The notes beneath the pieces are model-generated. The model saw only the letters and a list, made by a program, of their open reading frames with translations, searched no databases and had not been told where the DNA came from. From Nocardia brevicatena NBRC 12119 (GTDB lineage: Bacteria > Actinomycetota > Actinomycetes > Mycobacteriales > Mycobacteriaceae): a DNA stretch of 64,000 bases. This document shows, piece by piece, positions 50,424-59,115 of this stretch. A program made the position numbers and the translations under genes. Positions within the stretch are counted from its first letter, which is position 1. Each line of letters starts with the position of its first letter. The stretch covers positions 124,001 to 188,000 of the forward strand of contig NZ_BAFU01000068.1 of the NCBI RefSeq assembly GCF_000308495.1, written 5' to 3'.

Positions 50424-51434
50424 ATGCTGGTCAAGGCTATCGGAGCGGGATTCGGGGCGTTTGTGTTCCTCACGGTCGTGATCGCGGCCGTGGTCAGCGC
50501 CGTCGTCGTGTTCGACCACGCACTCACCACACCCGCCCCACCGACCGCGCCCGGCACCGGCGCGCCCCCGAGCCCCGAAGCCCGCCAGGACATCCCCGCC
50601 GAGATGCTGGTGCTCTACCAGGCCGCCGCAGGGGACTGCCCCGGACTGGACTGGTCGGTGCTCGCCGCGATCGGCAAGATCGAAACCGACCACGGCCGTT
50701 CACCTCTTCCCGGAGTGACCTCGGGCGAGAACGCGTCCGGTGCCGGCGGGCCGATGCAGTTCCTGGCCGCAACGTTCGAGTCGGTCACCACCCGGCATCG
50801 GCTTCCCGCTGGCGGCGCGAGTCCGCCTTCGCGCTACCACCCCTCCGACGCGATCCATGCTGCCGCGTTCTACCTGTGCGACTCCGGCGCACCCGCCGAC
50901 CTGCACGCGGCGATATTCGCCTACAACCACGCCGACTGGTACGTCGACCAAGTCCTCGACCAAGCCGCCCGCTACCGAGCCCCCGACACCCACAGCGGCG
51001 ACTGCCATCCTCAAGTAGCCACGAGCCATGCTGCCGCGCAGGTGATCTCCTTCGCTTGCGCTCAACTCGGCCAACCGTATGTGTGGGGCGGCAACGGGCC
51101 CGACGTCAACGGCGGCTGGGACTGCTCCGGACTCACCCAAGCCGCCTACCGCTCCGCTGGAATCTCTCTCCCCCGTACCACCTACGACCAAGTCCACACC
51201 GGCGAACCCGTCGCCGAGGACCAACTCCTGCCCGGTGACCTCCTCTTCTACGGCACCGCTTCCGACGTCCACCACGTCGGCATCTACCTCGGAGGCGGAC
51301 AGATGGTGCACGCACCCACCTTCGATCAGCCCGTCCAGATCTCGCCCTACCGCTGGTCCCAGGACGACTTCTACACCGCCACCCGCCCGACCGACAGCGC
51401 GCCCACCCACGCCGACTCCCACCACGAACCCTGA
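50424..51434 (+). CDS. Transglycosylase-NlpC/P60 cell-wall hydrolase of the conjugation system
   Basis: The 336-residue protein has an N-terminal membrane anchor (FGAFVFLTVVIAAVVSAVVV). A lysozyme-like lytic transglycosylase domain follows (LAAIGKIETDHGRS with the catalytic Glu, AGGPMQFLAATFESV, IFAYNHADWYV). The C-terminal NlpC/P60 domain has YVWGGNGPDVNGGWDCSGLT with Cys, then VHHVGIYLGGGQMVHAP with His. Such VirB1-type bifunctional enzymes open the cell wall for the type IV machine. All catalytic residues appear present. It follows the Replic_Relax gene by 7 bases. Confidence 0.88.
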   Translation: MLVKAIGAGFGAFVFLTVVIAAVVSAVVVFDHALTTPAPPTAPGTGAPPSPEARQDIPAEMLVLYQAAAGDCPGLDWSVLAAIGKIETDHGRSPLPGVTSGENASGAGGPMQFLAATFESVTTRHRLPAGGASPPSRYHPSDAIHAAAFYLCDSGAPADLHAAIFAYNHADWYVDQVLDQAARYRAPDTHSGDCHPQVATSHAAAQVISFACAQLGQPYVWGGNGPDVNGGWDCSGLTQAAYRSAGISLPRTTYDQVHTGEPVAEDQLLPGDLLFYGTASDVHHVGIYLGGGQMVHAPTFDQPVQISPYRWSQDDFYTATRPTDSAPTHADSHHEP

Positions 51435-51523
51435 CCCAGCCCACCATAACGCGCTACCGCGCGCCCACTCGCCTCGGCCGAAAGCACGGCACCCGGGCCG
51501 TTCACCCGACAAGGAGATCTCCC

Positions 51524-52927
51524 ATGCTCAGCCCCCATACCCACCACCGCACCGTCAGCATTCGCCGCCGGGTCGCCCACACAGTGCTGGGCGCCGCCAT
51601 CGCCACAGTCACGGCCTTCGGGGCCGGTGTCGCCACCGCCGACCCGGCAACCGGCCCCGGCACCGCCGACTGCCCGCGGTGGACCGCGCTGCTGGTACCG
51701 GGCACGTTCGAGACGACACCGGCAACCGATCCGGCTCAGCCGGTGGGGGTTCTCACCCCGGTCGCCGAATCACTGACCACCCGATACGGTACCGACATCG
51801 ACGTCCGGGCCCTCACCGCCGACACCACACACTCCTCGACCGAATCCACCCGCCAACAACTGACCACGACACTGGCGGCGCTGTGCTCGCAAACGCACGT
51901 AGTCCTGGCCGGCAATGCCGAAGGCGCCGCAACCGTCGGTGACCTCGCCGCGGAGATCGGGAACAACTACGGCCCGCTCTCGGCCTCACAGGTGGTGGCG
52001 GTCGGACTCGTCTCCGACCCTCACCGCGGCCCGAGCACCCCTCAGTTGGGCACTCCCGTCGCCGGCCCGGGTGTCGCGGGCCCCCGGCCGCTGGACTTCG
52101 GTGAGCTCACCGACCGGGTCCGCACCCTGTGCCCGGACTCAGACCTGTACTGCTCGACCTCTTCTCAGGAATCGCCCGCGTTCGACGCGGTGGTGCGCGC
52201 CCTTACCGCCACCCCGGCCCTGCGCACGAGCCCGGGACAGGCCCCCACGCCGACAGCACCGGTCACAGCTTGGCCCTCGACGGGAGAGCTGACCGTCTCT
52301 CGAGTTCTCGCGCAGGTGGTCACCGTGGTGAACGGGCTGGCCACCTTCGCCGCGAACGTGCCCGCCATCGTCGCCGACCTCGCCGAACTACCCGCCCTGC
52401 TTGGTAGAGGTGATGTTCCTGGGCTGCACCGGGTCGCCGGGGACCTGAACAACCAGTTCCACCCTCTGGTCGCGATGGCCGCCGATATCGACCTGCGGCT
52501 GGTGGCCCGCGCTCTGGCGCTGGCCGCGCCGCTGGACACCACCGGTATTGCCGCCATCGCCTCCGAGGTCGTCGGGGTCCTCGCGGGTCTCGATATCACC
52601 CGCATCGCCACCAACGTCGGCCGTGCCCAGGAGATCGCCTGGAACGCGGCCGAGATACTGATCGCCGGGGACCCTGTCGGCGCCGTGCTGGCGCTGTCGG
52701 GACTGGCGCCGGTCGCCGCCGACCTACTTGCCGCTACCGCCTCAGCGTTCACCGGCACACGGTTTCCCTCGCTCGCCCAGACCTACACCGCCACCACGGG
52801 CACGGGCACGGGCACGGGCGACCCTGCCCACCAGGACAGCGACACGGCAGTATCCACCGGCCACGACACCGCCGCCGCCGCGCTGCTGGCGAACTGGCTT
52901 ACACAGACGATCGACGCCACGAAGTAG
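51524..52927 (+). CDS. Cutinase-like secreted protein lacking the nucleophilic serine
   Basis: AAGGAGAT precedes ATG 51524. The 467-residue product has a signal peptide (RRRVAHTVLGAAIATVTAFG to ATAD). Residues 50-230 follow the cutinase-family plan (LVPGTFETTP, TTTLAALCSQTHVVLAG, VVAVGLVSDPHRGPS, TLCPDSDLYCS). The nucleophile elbow, normally G-Y-S-Q-G, is GNAEG, and no His follows the CxxxDxxC block. The remaining 230 residues are helical and hydrophobic in patches. It is probably exported and non-catalytic. It ends the plus-strand ICE operon, so I infer a surface role during mating. Confidence 0.7.
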   Translation: MLSPHTHHRTVSIRRRVAHTVLGAAIATVTAFGAGVATADPATGPGTADCPRWTALLVPGTFETTPATDPAQPVGVLTPVAESLTTRYGTDIDVRALTADTTHSSTESTRQQLTTTLAALCSQTHVVLAGNAEGAATVGDLAAEIGNNYGPLSASQVVAVGLVSDPHRGPSTPQLGTPVAGPGVAGPRPLDFGELTDRVRTLCPDSDLYCSTSSQESPAFDAVVRALTATPALRTSPGQAPTPTAPVTAWPSTGELTVSRVLAQVVTVVNGLATFAANVPAIVADLAELPALLGRGDVPGLHRVAGDLNNQFHPLVAMAADIDLRLVARALALAAPLDTTGIAAIASEVVGVLAGLDITRIATNVGRAQEIAWNAAEILIAGDPVGAVLALSGLAPVAADLLAATASAFTGTRFPSLAQTYTATTGTGTGTGDPAHQDSDTAVSTGHDTAAAALLANWLTQTIDATK

Positions 52928-53015
52928 AACCGCGCATCCGCATCCCGACGACCAGAGCGGCCGGTGGGGCCGAGCAGATGCTCGGCCCCACCGGCCGTCT
53001 CGGAATGTAGGTGGG

Positions 53016-53465
53016 CTAGGAGATCAACGGCGACACCGCAGGCTGTGTCTGCGCGGCCGGGTCAGCGGTGATCGGCAACCGCCACGTCGGCACGAGGTTC
53101 AGCATCTCGACCCCCTCCCCGTCCTCGTCCCCGGCGCTGTCGGGGGCCGGGAGTGGGGCCACGGTCGCGACCGCGCGGGCGGCGCTGTCGGGATCGGTGT
53201 AGGTGATTCCGGCCAGCGGCCCCGTGGTGATCCGCACGGCGGCGGTCCCGGTGTGGTATTCGGCGTCGGTGCGCATGCGGCGGTAGGCGAGGAACACCGG
53301 CAACCACTGCGCCGAACTATCCGATTCGGGCGGCGCGGTGAGGTGGCGGGCGGCCTCAGCGGTGACCGCCAGCCACAGCTCGAGACTGTCGGCGGCGTGC
53401 GGGGAGCTGGCGAACACGCGGTGCAGGGCCGCTGCGACATCGGCCGGAACAGAGATGTTGTACAT
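53016..53465 (-). CDS. Hypothetical ICE protein
   Basis: The 149-residue product (MYNISVPADVAAALHRVFAS) has a helical N-terminal half, a possible small beta segment (GTAAVRITTGPLAGITYTDP) and an acidic C-terminus. GGAAACCTTTC lies upstream. It is convergent with the cutinase-like gene. No family is recognised. Confidence 0.55.
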   Translation of the reverse strand: MYNISVPADVAAALHRVFASSPHAADSLELWLAVTAEAARHLTAPPESDSSAQWLPVFLAYRRMRTDAEYHTGTAAVRITTGPLAGITYTDPDSAARAVATVAPLPAPDSAGDEDGEGVEMLNLVPTWRLPITADPAAQTQPAVSPLIS

Positions 53466-53553
53466 GATCGGGGAAACCTTTCAGACGAGATAAATTGGAG
53501 TGCGATGCTGGGTTCCCCGGGGATAGGGCCCTCGGGGAACCCGGCACCGCATG

Positions 53554-53940
53554 TCAGGAGGAAGCTCCGGCGGCGTGGGCAGCGGCCGATGGGTTGGTGA
53601 AGACGCGGCCGTCGGGCAGCATCAACCCACCGCAGGCGGTGATCACCGCCGCAACGTCGAATTCAGAGTTCGCGATGCGATCGCCCACCCGCACCCGTCC
53701 CGCCGCGATCAGATCCGCGACGGTGACCCGCCGCGCACGCTCGAACGGGAACGGTTCGTCGAATTCGTAGTCCATTTGCCATGACGGCGCGCACTCGGTA
53801 CAGATCGTGCCGTCACGGTGGCCGCACTCGTCGGCCGATGTCACCCGGAAAGCGACCTCCCTGACCCGGTGAATGAATTCGCCGGTACCGAAAACGGTGT
53901 AGGACTCATCCAGACGCGCGACGAGAACAGTGATATCCAT
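53554..53940 (-). CDS. RAMA-like domain protein
   Basis: ATG 53940 has GGAGC at 9 bases (ATG 53955 would leave no spacing). The 128-residue protein has an N-terminal beta-rich part with a Cys pair (ICTEC). A C-terminal segment, VADLIAAGRVRVGDRI, VITACGGLMLPDGRVFTNPS and AAAHAAG, follows the pattern of RAMA domains (Restriction-enzyme Adenine Methylase Associated). These are predicted to bind modified DNA and occur in defence and ICE proteins. It lies near an element-borne methyltransferase. The domain call is by pattern only. Confidence 0.55.
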   Translation of the reverse strand: MDITVLVARLDESYTVFGTGEFIHRVREVAFRVTSADECGHRDGTICTECAPSWQMDYEFDEPFPFERARRVTVADLIAAGRVRVGDRIANSEFDVAAVITACGGLMLPDGRVFTNPSAAAHAAGASS

Positions 53941-53967
53941 CAGAAGATGCTCCAAAAATTCGGGCCG

Positions 53968-54795
53968 TCAGTTCGCCGGTGCCTGCGGTTGGTGCCCGGG
54001 ATTCCGGGAGCGGTCGGTTGTCTCTGCGGAAGCGAGAGCGAACCGTTTGGGAGCCGTGCTGGTCTGCTGGGCGGTGCCGCCCTTGGTGAGGGTCACCAGC
54101 GCGTTGTGGACCGCGCCACTGGAACGGTCGAGGGCCTTACCGATCTGATGCGGGCTGAACTCCGCGTCCGGGTGATCACGCAGAAAGTCCTCGACCTGTC
54201 CCCGCAACGCACCCGAACGCAACCGGGGACCCACCTCCGGCTGCACCGCTGCCGCGTCATCACCCCTCACCGGGATATCCGGGGCAGGGTCGCCGTCACC
54301 ATCGCCCGTGGGGCCTGCTACGGCCGCGACTGCCTGCCCAGGATCAGCGGACGCGTCGGAATCGGCGTTTGTCGTGTCCATCTCGGCGGGCGCGGCTGGT
54401 CCGGGCACAACCGGTTTTGGAGCCGCCGGTTCGGGCGCGACCGGTTCTGGGCCCGCTGGTTCGGGCGCGGCAGCCGGTTCGACTGTGGTCCATGTTTTGG
54501 CCGCACGGGGCGATTCGGGGTCACTGTGGGAACGGGCGGCCCCGGCGGTTTCCCAACTCAGCAGCGCGCGCCGGGCTGTTGACACCCCGACCCTGGCCAC
54601 ATCGGCCAGTGCGGCCGTGGTGGATCCGGGGTGGGTGCCCAGGGCGGCCCACAGCGCCGCGTCGGTGTCGTTGCGCAACACGGGCACACCCGGGGCCCCC
54701 GATCCACTGTCCGGGGCGGCAGCGGCGGTGTCACGGGCTGGATCGGGCGTGGCCGATGCAGGCGCCGTGGCGTTCTTCTTCTTACGTGTGGACAT
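53968..54795 (-). CDS. Two-winged-helix protein with Pro/Glu/Ala linker
   Basis: ATG 54795 follows GGAGGG. The 275-residue protein has a first helix-turn-helix (ALWAALGTHPGSTTAALADV, ARVGVSTARRALLSW), a long linker of PEPVAPEPAAP-type repeats, and a second winged helix (VEDFLRDHPDAEFSPHQIGK, ALDRSSGAVHNALVTLTKGG). The second domain is close to the N-terminal domain of the MoxR protein at 59116-60288. I infer a DNA-binding regulator of the element. Confidence 0.6.
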   Translation of the reverse strand: MSTRKKKNATAPASATPDPARDTAAAAPDSGSGAPGVPVLRNDTDAALWAALGTHPGSTTAALADVARVGVSTARRALLSWETAGAARSHSDPESPRAAKTWTTVEPAAAPEPAGPEPVAPEPAAPKPVVPGPAAPAEMDTTNADSDASADPGQAVAAVAGPTGDGDGDPAPDIPVRGDDAAAVQPEVGPRLRSGALRGQVEDFLRDHPDAEFSPHQIGKALDRSSGAVHNALVTLTKGGTAQQTSTAPKRFALASAETTDRSRNPGHQPQAPAN

Positions 54796-55204
54796 GACAG
54801 ATCCCTCCAACAATGTGGTTCGGGTGAATACGGGTCATGTCCCGGCCGGGACGGCAACCACACCGGATCGGGGCCGAAATCCCCCCGGGTTTCGGCGTGG
54901 GTGCCGCTCCTATGGACGCTCGATACCCCGGCTGCTGTCAAGCGGACCGTGAAAGAAAATTCCGCGCCCCGAATTCCTCTCGTCAGATCCAGTAATGCCC
55001 TCGACACGAGAGGAATCGGACTCGCCGGCAGCGAGGGTCAGTGGACTCGATCGTCCTGCACCCGACCACCACGCACACCGGAGAACAGTTGGCTCGCACC
55101 AACTCGGCAGCGCGCCTCCCCGCCGACATGGCGACGCCGCGATTGTCGACCCCGCCTATGACTTGCATCGGCAACACGTCAGCGAAGCACCCGCCCCAGG
55201 GTGA
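54796..55204. other. Non-coding region with an 11-bp inverted repeat
   Basis: No gene is evident in about 400 bases between two minus-strand genes. ATTCCTCTCGT (54973-54983) and ACGAGAGGAAT (55006-55016) form a perfect 11-bp inverted repeat with a 22-base spacer, upstream of the two-winged-helix gene. It is a candidate operator; there is no T-tract to mark it as a terminator. Confidence 0.5.
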
Positions 55205-56158
55205 CTACCAGTGATCCTGGCGGTTGTGCCACGGCGGCTCGGGCACGCTCCAGCCCCCGGATGTGTTCTGTTGGTGTTCGCGCTGGAGTTGGTCGCGTTC
55301 GCGGCGTACCTGTTCGGCGAGGTCGTAGATCGTGTCGAGGTCGGTGGTCGTGCCGCCCATCACTTCGACACGGGTCAGGCCGTCTTCGACGTCGTAGTCG
55401 CAGTTGACGATCTCTTCGGCGGCGTGGCGGGGGCACCCCGGGACGGTGACGATGGTGTCGTCGTCGAAGATCCGTACACGCACACGGATCTCACCGCCCT
55501 CGCATGGCGAGTATCCCCAGGCCAGGCGGCGGGAACGATCCGCGCCGAGTAGGCAGCCTCTACTGTGGACGGCCTCGGCGGTCATGGACAGTATGTCGGC
55601 CGCGGCCATGGCCGATTCGAGCCGATCGTGCAGTAGCCCGCCGGTGGTCCGTTCCAGCCCATTGAGTGTGACGCGCACTCCGTAGTAGGCCGCGTGAACA
55701 GTCGTCCACTCCATACAGTCGAGGCCGGCGTCCTCACGCACACGCTCCAGCTTGCCGAGTACCTCCCCGATCGTGGTACGGAATTCCTCGTTCGCCTCGT
55801 TCTGAGTCACCCGGTGCTGCTGCCAGGAGGGCACGACCACAGTCGTCGGCGTCAGCTTGACGGACCGAAGCGCACGAACCTTCGGCAACAGAACATCCGC
55901 CGCGGCAACGACATCGGCGCAGGTCGGATCCGCCAAACCGTCCTGGCCGAGCTGTTCGGCATCCTCGCGCCGCCAGTACTTTTCGACCCCGTCGATCTCG
56001 AACTTCACGGGCCGCAATCGTGCGTTCCTCTCGGCCTGCTCACGCTCCTGTGCGGCGAGTTCTTCTCCGCGCCGGAGAGCGTGCCGGTATTTCACGCCGT
56101 CCTCGGCCTCGATCCTGCGAGCCCGGCGGCGCCGGCGCGCACTGCTGTTCTTCGACAT
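55205..56158 (-). CDS. Hypothetical ICE protein
   Basis: From ATG 56158 the 317-residue product has a very basic start (KNSSARRRRRARRIEAEDGV), an acidic middle, ERTTGGLLHDRLESAMAAAD, a Cys-bearing strand region (VTVPGCPRHAAEEIVNCDYD) and a C-terminal coiled-coil (LAEQVRRERDQLQREHQ). No family is recognised. The extended frame upstream is not protein-like. Confidence 0.5.
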   Translation of the reverse strand: MSKNSSARRRRRARRIEAEDGVKYRHALRRGEELAAQEREQAERNARLRPVKFEIDGVEKYWRREDAEQLGQDGLADPTCADVVAAADVLLPKVRALRSVKLTPTTVVVPSWQQHRVTQNEANEEFRTTIGEVLGKLERVREDAGLDCMEWTTVHAAYYGVRVTLNGLERTTGGLLHDRLESAMAAADILSMTAEAVHSRGCLLGADRSRRLAWGYSPCEGGEIRVRVRIFDDDTIVTVPGCPRHAAEEIVNCDYDVEDGLTRVEVMGGTTTDLDTIYDLAEQVRRERDQLQREHQQNTSGGWSVPEPPWHNRQDHW

Positions 56159-56508
56159 GTTCTCGTCCGTTCCCGGCAGAGGTGCCCACGCCACCCTGCC
56201 TGCGACGAAACAGCATGCGAACAGGGGAAAGGTGTGAACGCGGGCCCCGGGAAGGACCTTGGCCATCAGCGTCACCGAACCGGCGTGGGCGAGGCAACTC
56301 AGGCGAGTAAAGAGGAGCGCGTGCGCGGCCTGACACTCCACACGCAGCATATCCTCCCGCACCCAGCAGAAGAGCCAATTTCGCTGAGGCAACACTCTAG
56401 CCTGCATGAGCACCGACGGCCACGGCAGGGCGACGACGATTGAACCCCGGGACAGCCGACCATGTGGAGGCCGCCCTGATGGACGGCCTCCACATGGTCG
56501 GGTGGTCG
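56159..56508. other. Non-coding region with an 18-bp perfect inverted repeat
   Basis: Between two minus-strand genes lie 350 bases without a convincing gene. The repeat arms 56456-56473 and 56484-56501 are perfectly complementary around a 10-base loop (first arm CCGACCATGTGGAGGCCG). The structure begins 8 bases beyond the stop of the upstream gene (56509). It can act as a strong terminator without a T-tract, or as a protein-binding or cruciform site. Confidence 0.65.
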
Positions 56509-57146
56509 CTACAGCTTGTCGGTGGACTCGGCCGGGAGTATTTCGAACGGGTCGCTGTCGAGCAGGATCAGCGAGCGCCCGTTGTCCCAGTCGACGTGTA
56601 TCTGTCCCAGGCGTGGCGCGCCGAGATGGGTGACGGTTCCGATGGTGCCGACCTTGAGGGGGCGGGGTCGCCGGGCAGCGGGCCGGTGATCCGGACCCGG
56701 TCACCCACCCGAGGGGGCGTCGGAATGGGCTGGTCCGTCGTGCGGTCGTCGTTGACAGCGGCGGTGAGGTCGAGTCGGAACAGACCCGGCTCATGGGGTC
56801 GCGAACGAGTGAGGGCGGTGTCGGTGATGGCGCGGATATCGGTGGCGTAGCAGGTGATGTCGAGATCGAGGTCGTGATCGGCGACCGGATTGCCGTGGGA
56901 GTCGCGGAATCCGGCGACGCCGAGGCCGCCGTAGGGTTCCCAGTCGAACAACACCGTAGTGATCGCGGGGTGACGGCTACCGATCTCGGCGGTGACGAGT
57001 TCGAGGACGGCCTCGGTGATGCGCTGTTCACGCACCGGCCCCAACGGCAGCGCGAACGCCGCCGCCAGTCGGGTCCGTGCCGTGTCGGCGGCACCGGGAC
57101 CGGAGCGACCCGTGGCGGTGGCGGGGTTGTGGGTGGGGTGGTTCAT
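56509..57146 (-). pseudogene. Hypothetical protein with DUF4314-like C-terminus, frameshifted at a G5 run
   Basis: ATG 57146 has GGAGGA upstream. The first 150 codons read through VREQRITEAVLELVTAEIGS, FDWEPYGGLGVAGFRDSHG and DRVRITGPLPGDPAP. At a run of five G on the plus strand (56658-56662) the frame must shift by one base to continue as KVGTIGTVTHLGAPRLGQIH, VDWDNGRSLILLDSDPFEIL and a stop at 56509-56511. The GDRVR, GTVT, HVDWDNG pattern resembles DUF4314 modules. Without the shift the protein ends in unrelated sequence. A sequencing error is as likely as a mutation. Confidence 0.55.
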
Positions 57147-57349
57147 GTCATGTCCTCCATCAGGCGTGGTGGTCGGGGTGGCCCCGGTATCGGGAACGAG
57201 CGGGCGTCCGATACCGGGGGCCGGTCGGTAGTGGTGGGGGTCAGGGGTGTGCGTCGCTCCAGGCGGCGGGCAGTTGCCCGCCGGTGGGTCCCGGCTTTGC
57301 CGCCCCCAGGGGGCGCGGTGCCAGACCGCGCCCCGAGGGCGGGGTGGGG

Positions 57350-59074
57350 TTAGGTGTTGCGGACGGTGGTGGTGGCGGCGCGGCCGATAGCGGCGGCGGT
57401 GGCGGCCGGGTCGGTGACCATGTGCACATTCACCCCCGACAGGGGGTCCGGGTCGCTGTCGGCCGGTGCGAGCCACAACACCGCGCACCCAGCAGCGCGC
57501 AGCGCGTCGACTCGGGTCTGGGCGCGGTGGCGGTTGCCGCCGCTGTAGTGGCCGTCGGAGATGATCACCAACAGTCGGGTTGCGCCGGGCCGGGCCAGGC
57601 CGAGGGCACCGTCGAGAGCCTCGACAGCGTCGTCGATGACGTGGAGGTAATCCGGGCAACTGAATTCGGTGACCCGTGTGGGGGCGGTGCCGGGGTAGGT
57701 GATCGGTTTGGCCGAGCCCCCGAAGGTCACGGTCGCGGTGTCGGCGGGCATGGTGGCCAGCTCGGCGGCGCGGGCGATGATCCACGCGGCGGAGGCCACC
57801 GGGGCGGCGTACGCCTCCATCGAGGAGGACACGTCACAGGCGATACCGACCCGCAACGGTGGCTGCGGAACGGTTTTGCGGGTGGTGCGGGTGAACGGTT
57901 CGGCGGTCGGGATGGCCCCGGCGGCGCGTTGGGCCTCACGGGCCAGCGCGCCGCGCATCCGCAACCGGCCCGGCGGCACTGCCGAAGTTGTGCGCACTGT
58001 GGTCCGTTCCCGGGTGGCGGCGGTGTTGAGTGCGCGGGCCAGCACCCGGGCGGCGGTGTGCTCTTGCGAGTAGGCGGCGCGGGTCCGTCGCCTGCTCTCG
58101 GTCCGTCCCCGGCCCGAGCCGTCGCCGAACACCTTCCCCGCTTGCGAGGCAGCCTCAGCGGCGGCGCGTTGGGCGGCGTGGCGGGCGGCGGCGGCGATCT
58201 CGGCGGGGTCGGGTTCCACCGGCGAATCGGCGACCGCGTTGCCGATGTTGGTCACGGTGTCGCCGATCGCGGCCCCAAGCGGCGAGGCCGGGTCGGGGTC
58301 GGTGTGGGGGTCGGGGCCGACGATATCGAGCCAGCGTTGCCCGAGTTCGAGCATGGTGGCGGTGTCGGTGTCGGCCGTGGTGTGGGCCTCGCGCCAGATG
58401 GCGCGGAGTTCGTCGAGGGTGTCGGTGCCGAGGATGGCCTCGATCGCGGTGGCGGCGGGCGCGCATTCGGCGGTGTCGAGGATGCCGCCGTCGTGGCGGG
58501 CCAGGATGAGGGCTGCGTTGCGGGCCGCGTTGTAGGGGGTGGGCGGAATCTGGGCGGCGGCGAGCGCGCCGCCGTTGTCGCCGATCACGATCTCGGTGGC
58601 ACTGGCACGCAACCAATGCCGGTCATCGGGGCGGCGGCGAATCTGGGCGGCCTCGATCCGGGACTCCTCGAGCAGCATCGCGGCCTCGACCACCTCGGGG
58701 TGCGCCACCAGCGGCGGCTCCCACCGCGTGTGTTGGGCGTGGGCGCACTCGTGTACCAGCGCGCCCCACACTGCCGGGTAGCGGTTGCGGTCGCTGTTGC
58801 GTTCGGGGCGGGCGGTGGCGGGGTCGATGAACAGGCGGGTGCCGTCGATCTCGATGGCCGCGCGGCTCGGGATGAACACCGCCGGATTCCCGTACGCCGC
58901 GCCGGGGGCGATCGTTACGGTCAAGTCGGCACGGTCGGCGATCGGCGGGGCCTCGGCGGTCATCGCAGCCGAGAGCGTGGCCCATCCACCGGTGACAGGC
59001 ACAGAGGCCGGGGCGGGTACGGGGGCGGTTCCCGGGGAAGTGGGGGCAGGGGCGGTGATCACGTGGCCGGTCAT
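57350..59074 (-). CDS. Metallopeptidase-like / VWA-domain protein (DUF2201 type)
   Basis: ATG 59074 gives 574 residues. The N-terminal half has a zinc-peptidase-like HExxH motif (ALVHECAHAQHTRW), with EESRIEA downstream as possible third ligand. A linker rich in Ala/Arg follows (residues 275-390). The C-terminal von Willebrand A domain has a complete MIDAS start (GIACDVSSSMEAYAA) and LLVIISDGHYSGG. This order matches DUF2201 proteins, the usual partners of MoxR-type AAA ATPases. The MoxR gene lies 41 bases upstream on the same strand, so the two very probably form one chaperone-like or remodelling complex. Confidence 0.8.
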   Translation of the reverse strand: MTGHVITAPAPTSPGTAPVPAPASVPVTGGWATLSAAMTAEAPPIADRADLTVTIAPGAAYGNPAVFIPSRAAIEIDGTRLFIDPATARPERNSDRNRYPAVWGALVHECAHAQHTRWEPPLVAHPEVVEAAMLLEESRIEAAQIRRRPDDRHWLRASATEIVIGDNGGALAAAQIPPTPYNAARNAALILARHDGGILDTAECAPAATAIEAILGTDTLDELRAIWREAHTTADTDTATMLELGQRWLDIVGPDPHTDPDPASPLGAAIGDTVTNIGNAVADSPVEPDPAEIAAAARHAAQRAAAEAASQAGKVFGDGSGRGRTESRRRTRAAYSQEHTAARVLARALNTAATRERTTVRTTSAVPPGRLRMRGALAREAQRAAGAIPTAEPFTRTTRKTVPQPPLRVGIACDVSSSMEAYAAPVASAAWIIARAAELATMPADTATVTFGGSAKPITYPGTAPTRVTEFSCPDYLHVIDDAVEALDGALGLARPGATRLLVIISDGHYSGGNRHRAQTRVDALRAAGCAVLWLAPADSDPDPLSGVNVHMVTDPAATAAAIGRAATTTVRNT

Positions 59075-59115
59075 GGCTGGTGGTGCCTTTCGTGGGTGGG
59101 GTGGGTGGCGCGTGG

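Noticed and set aside
53968-54795. PEPAP-type repeats as evidence of a surface protein
   Set aside because: No signal peptide or anchor; the repeats simply link two DNA-binding domains.
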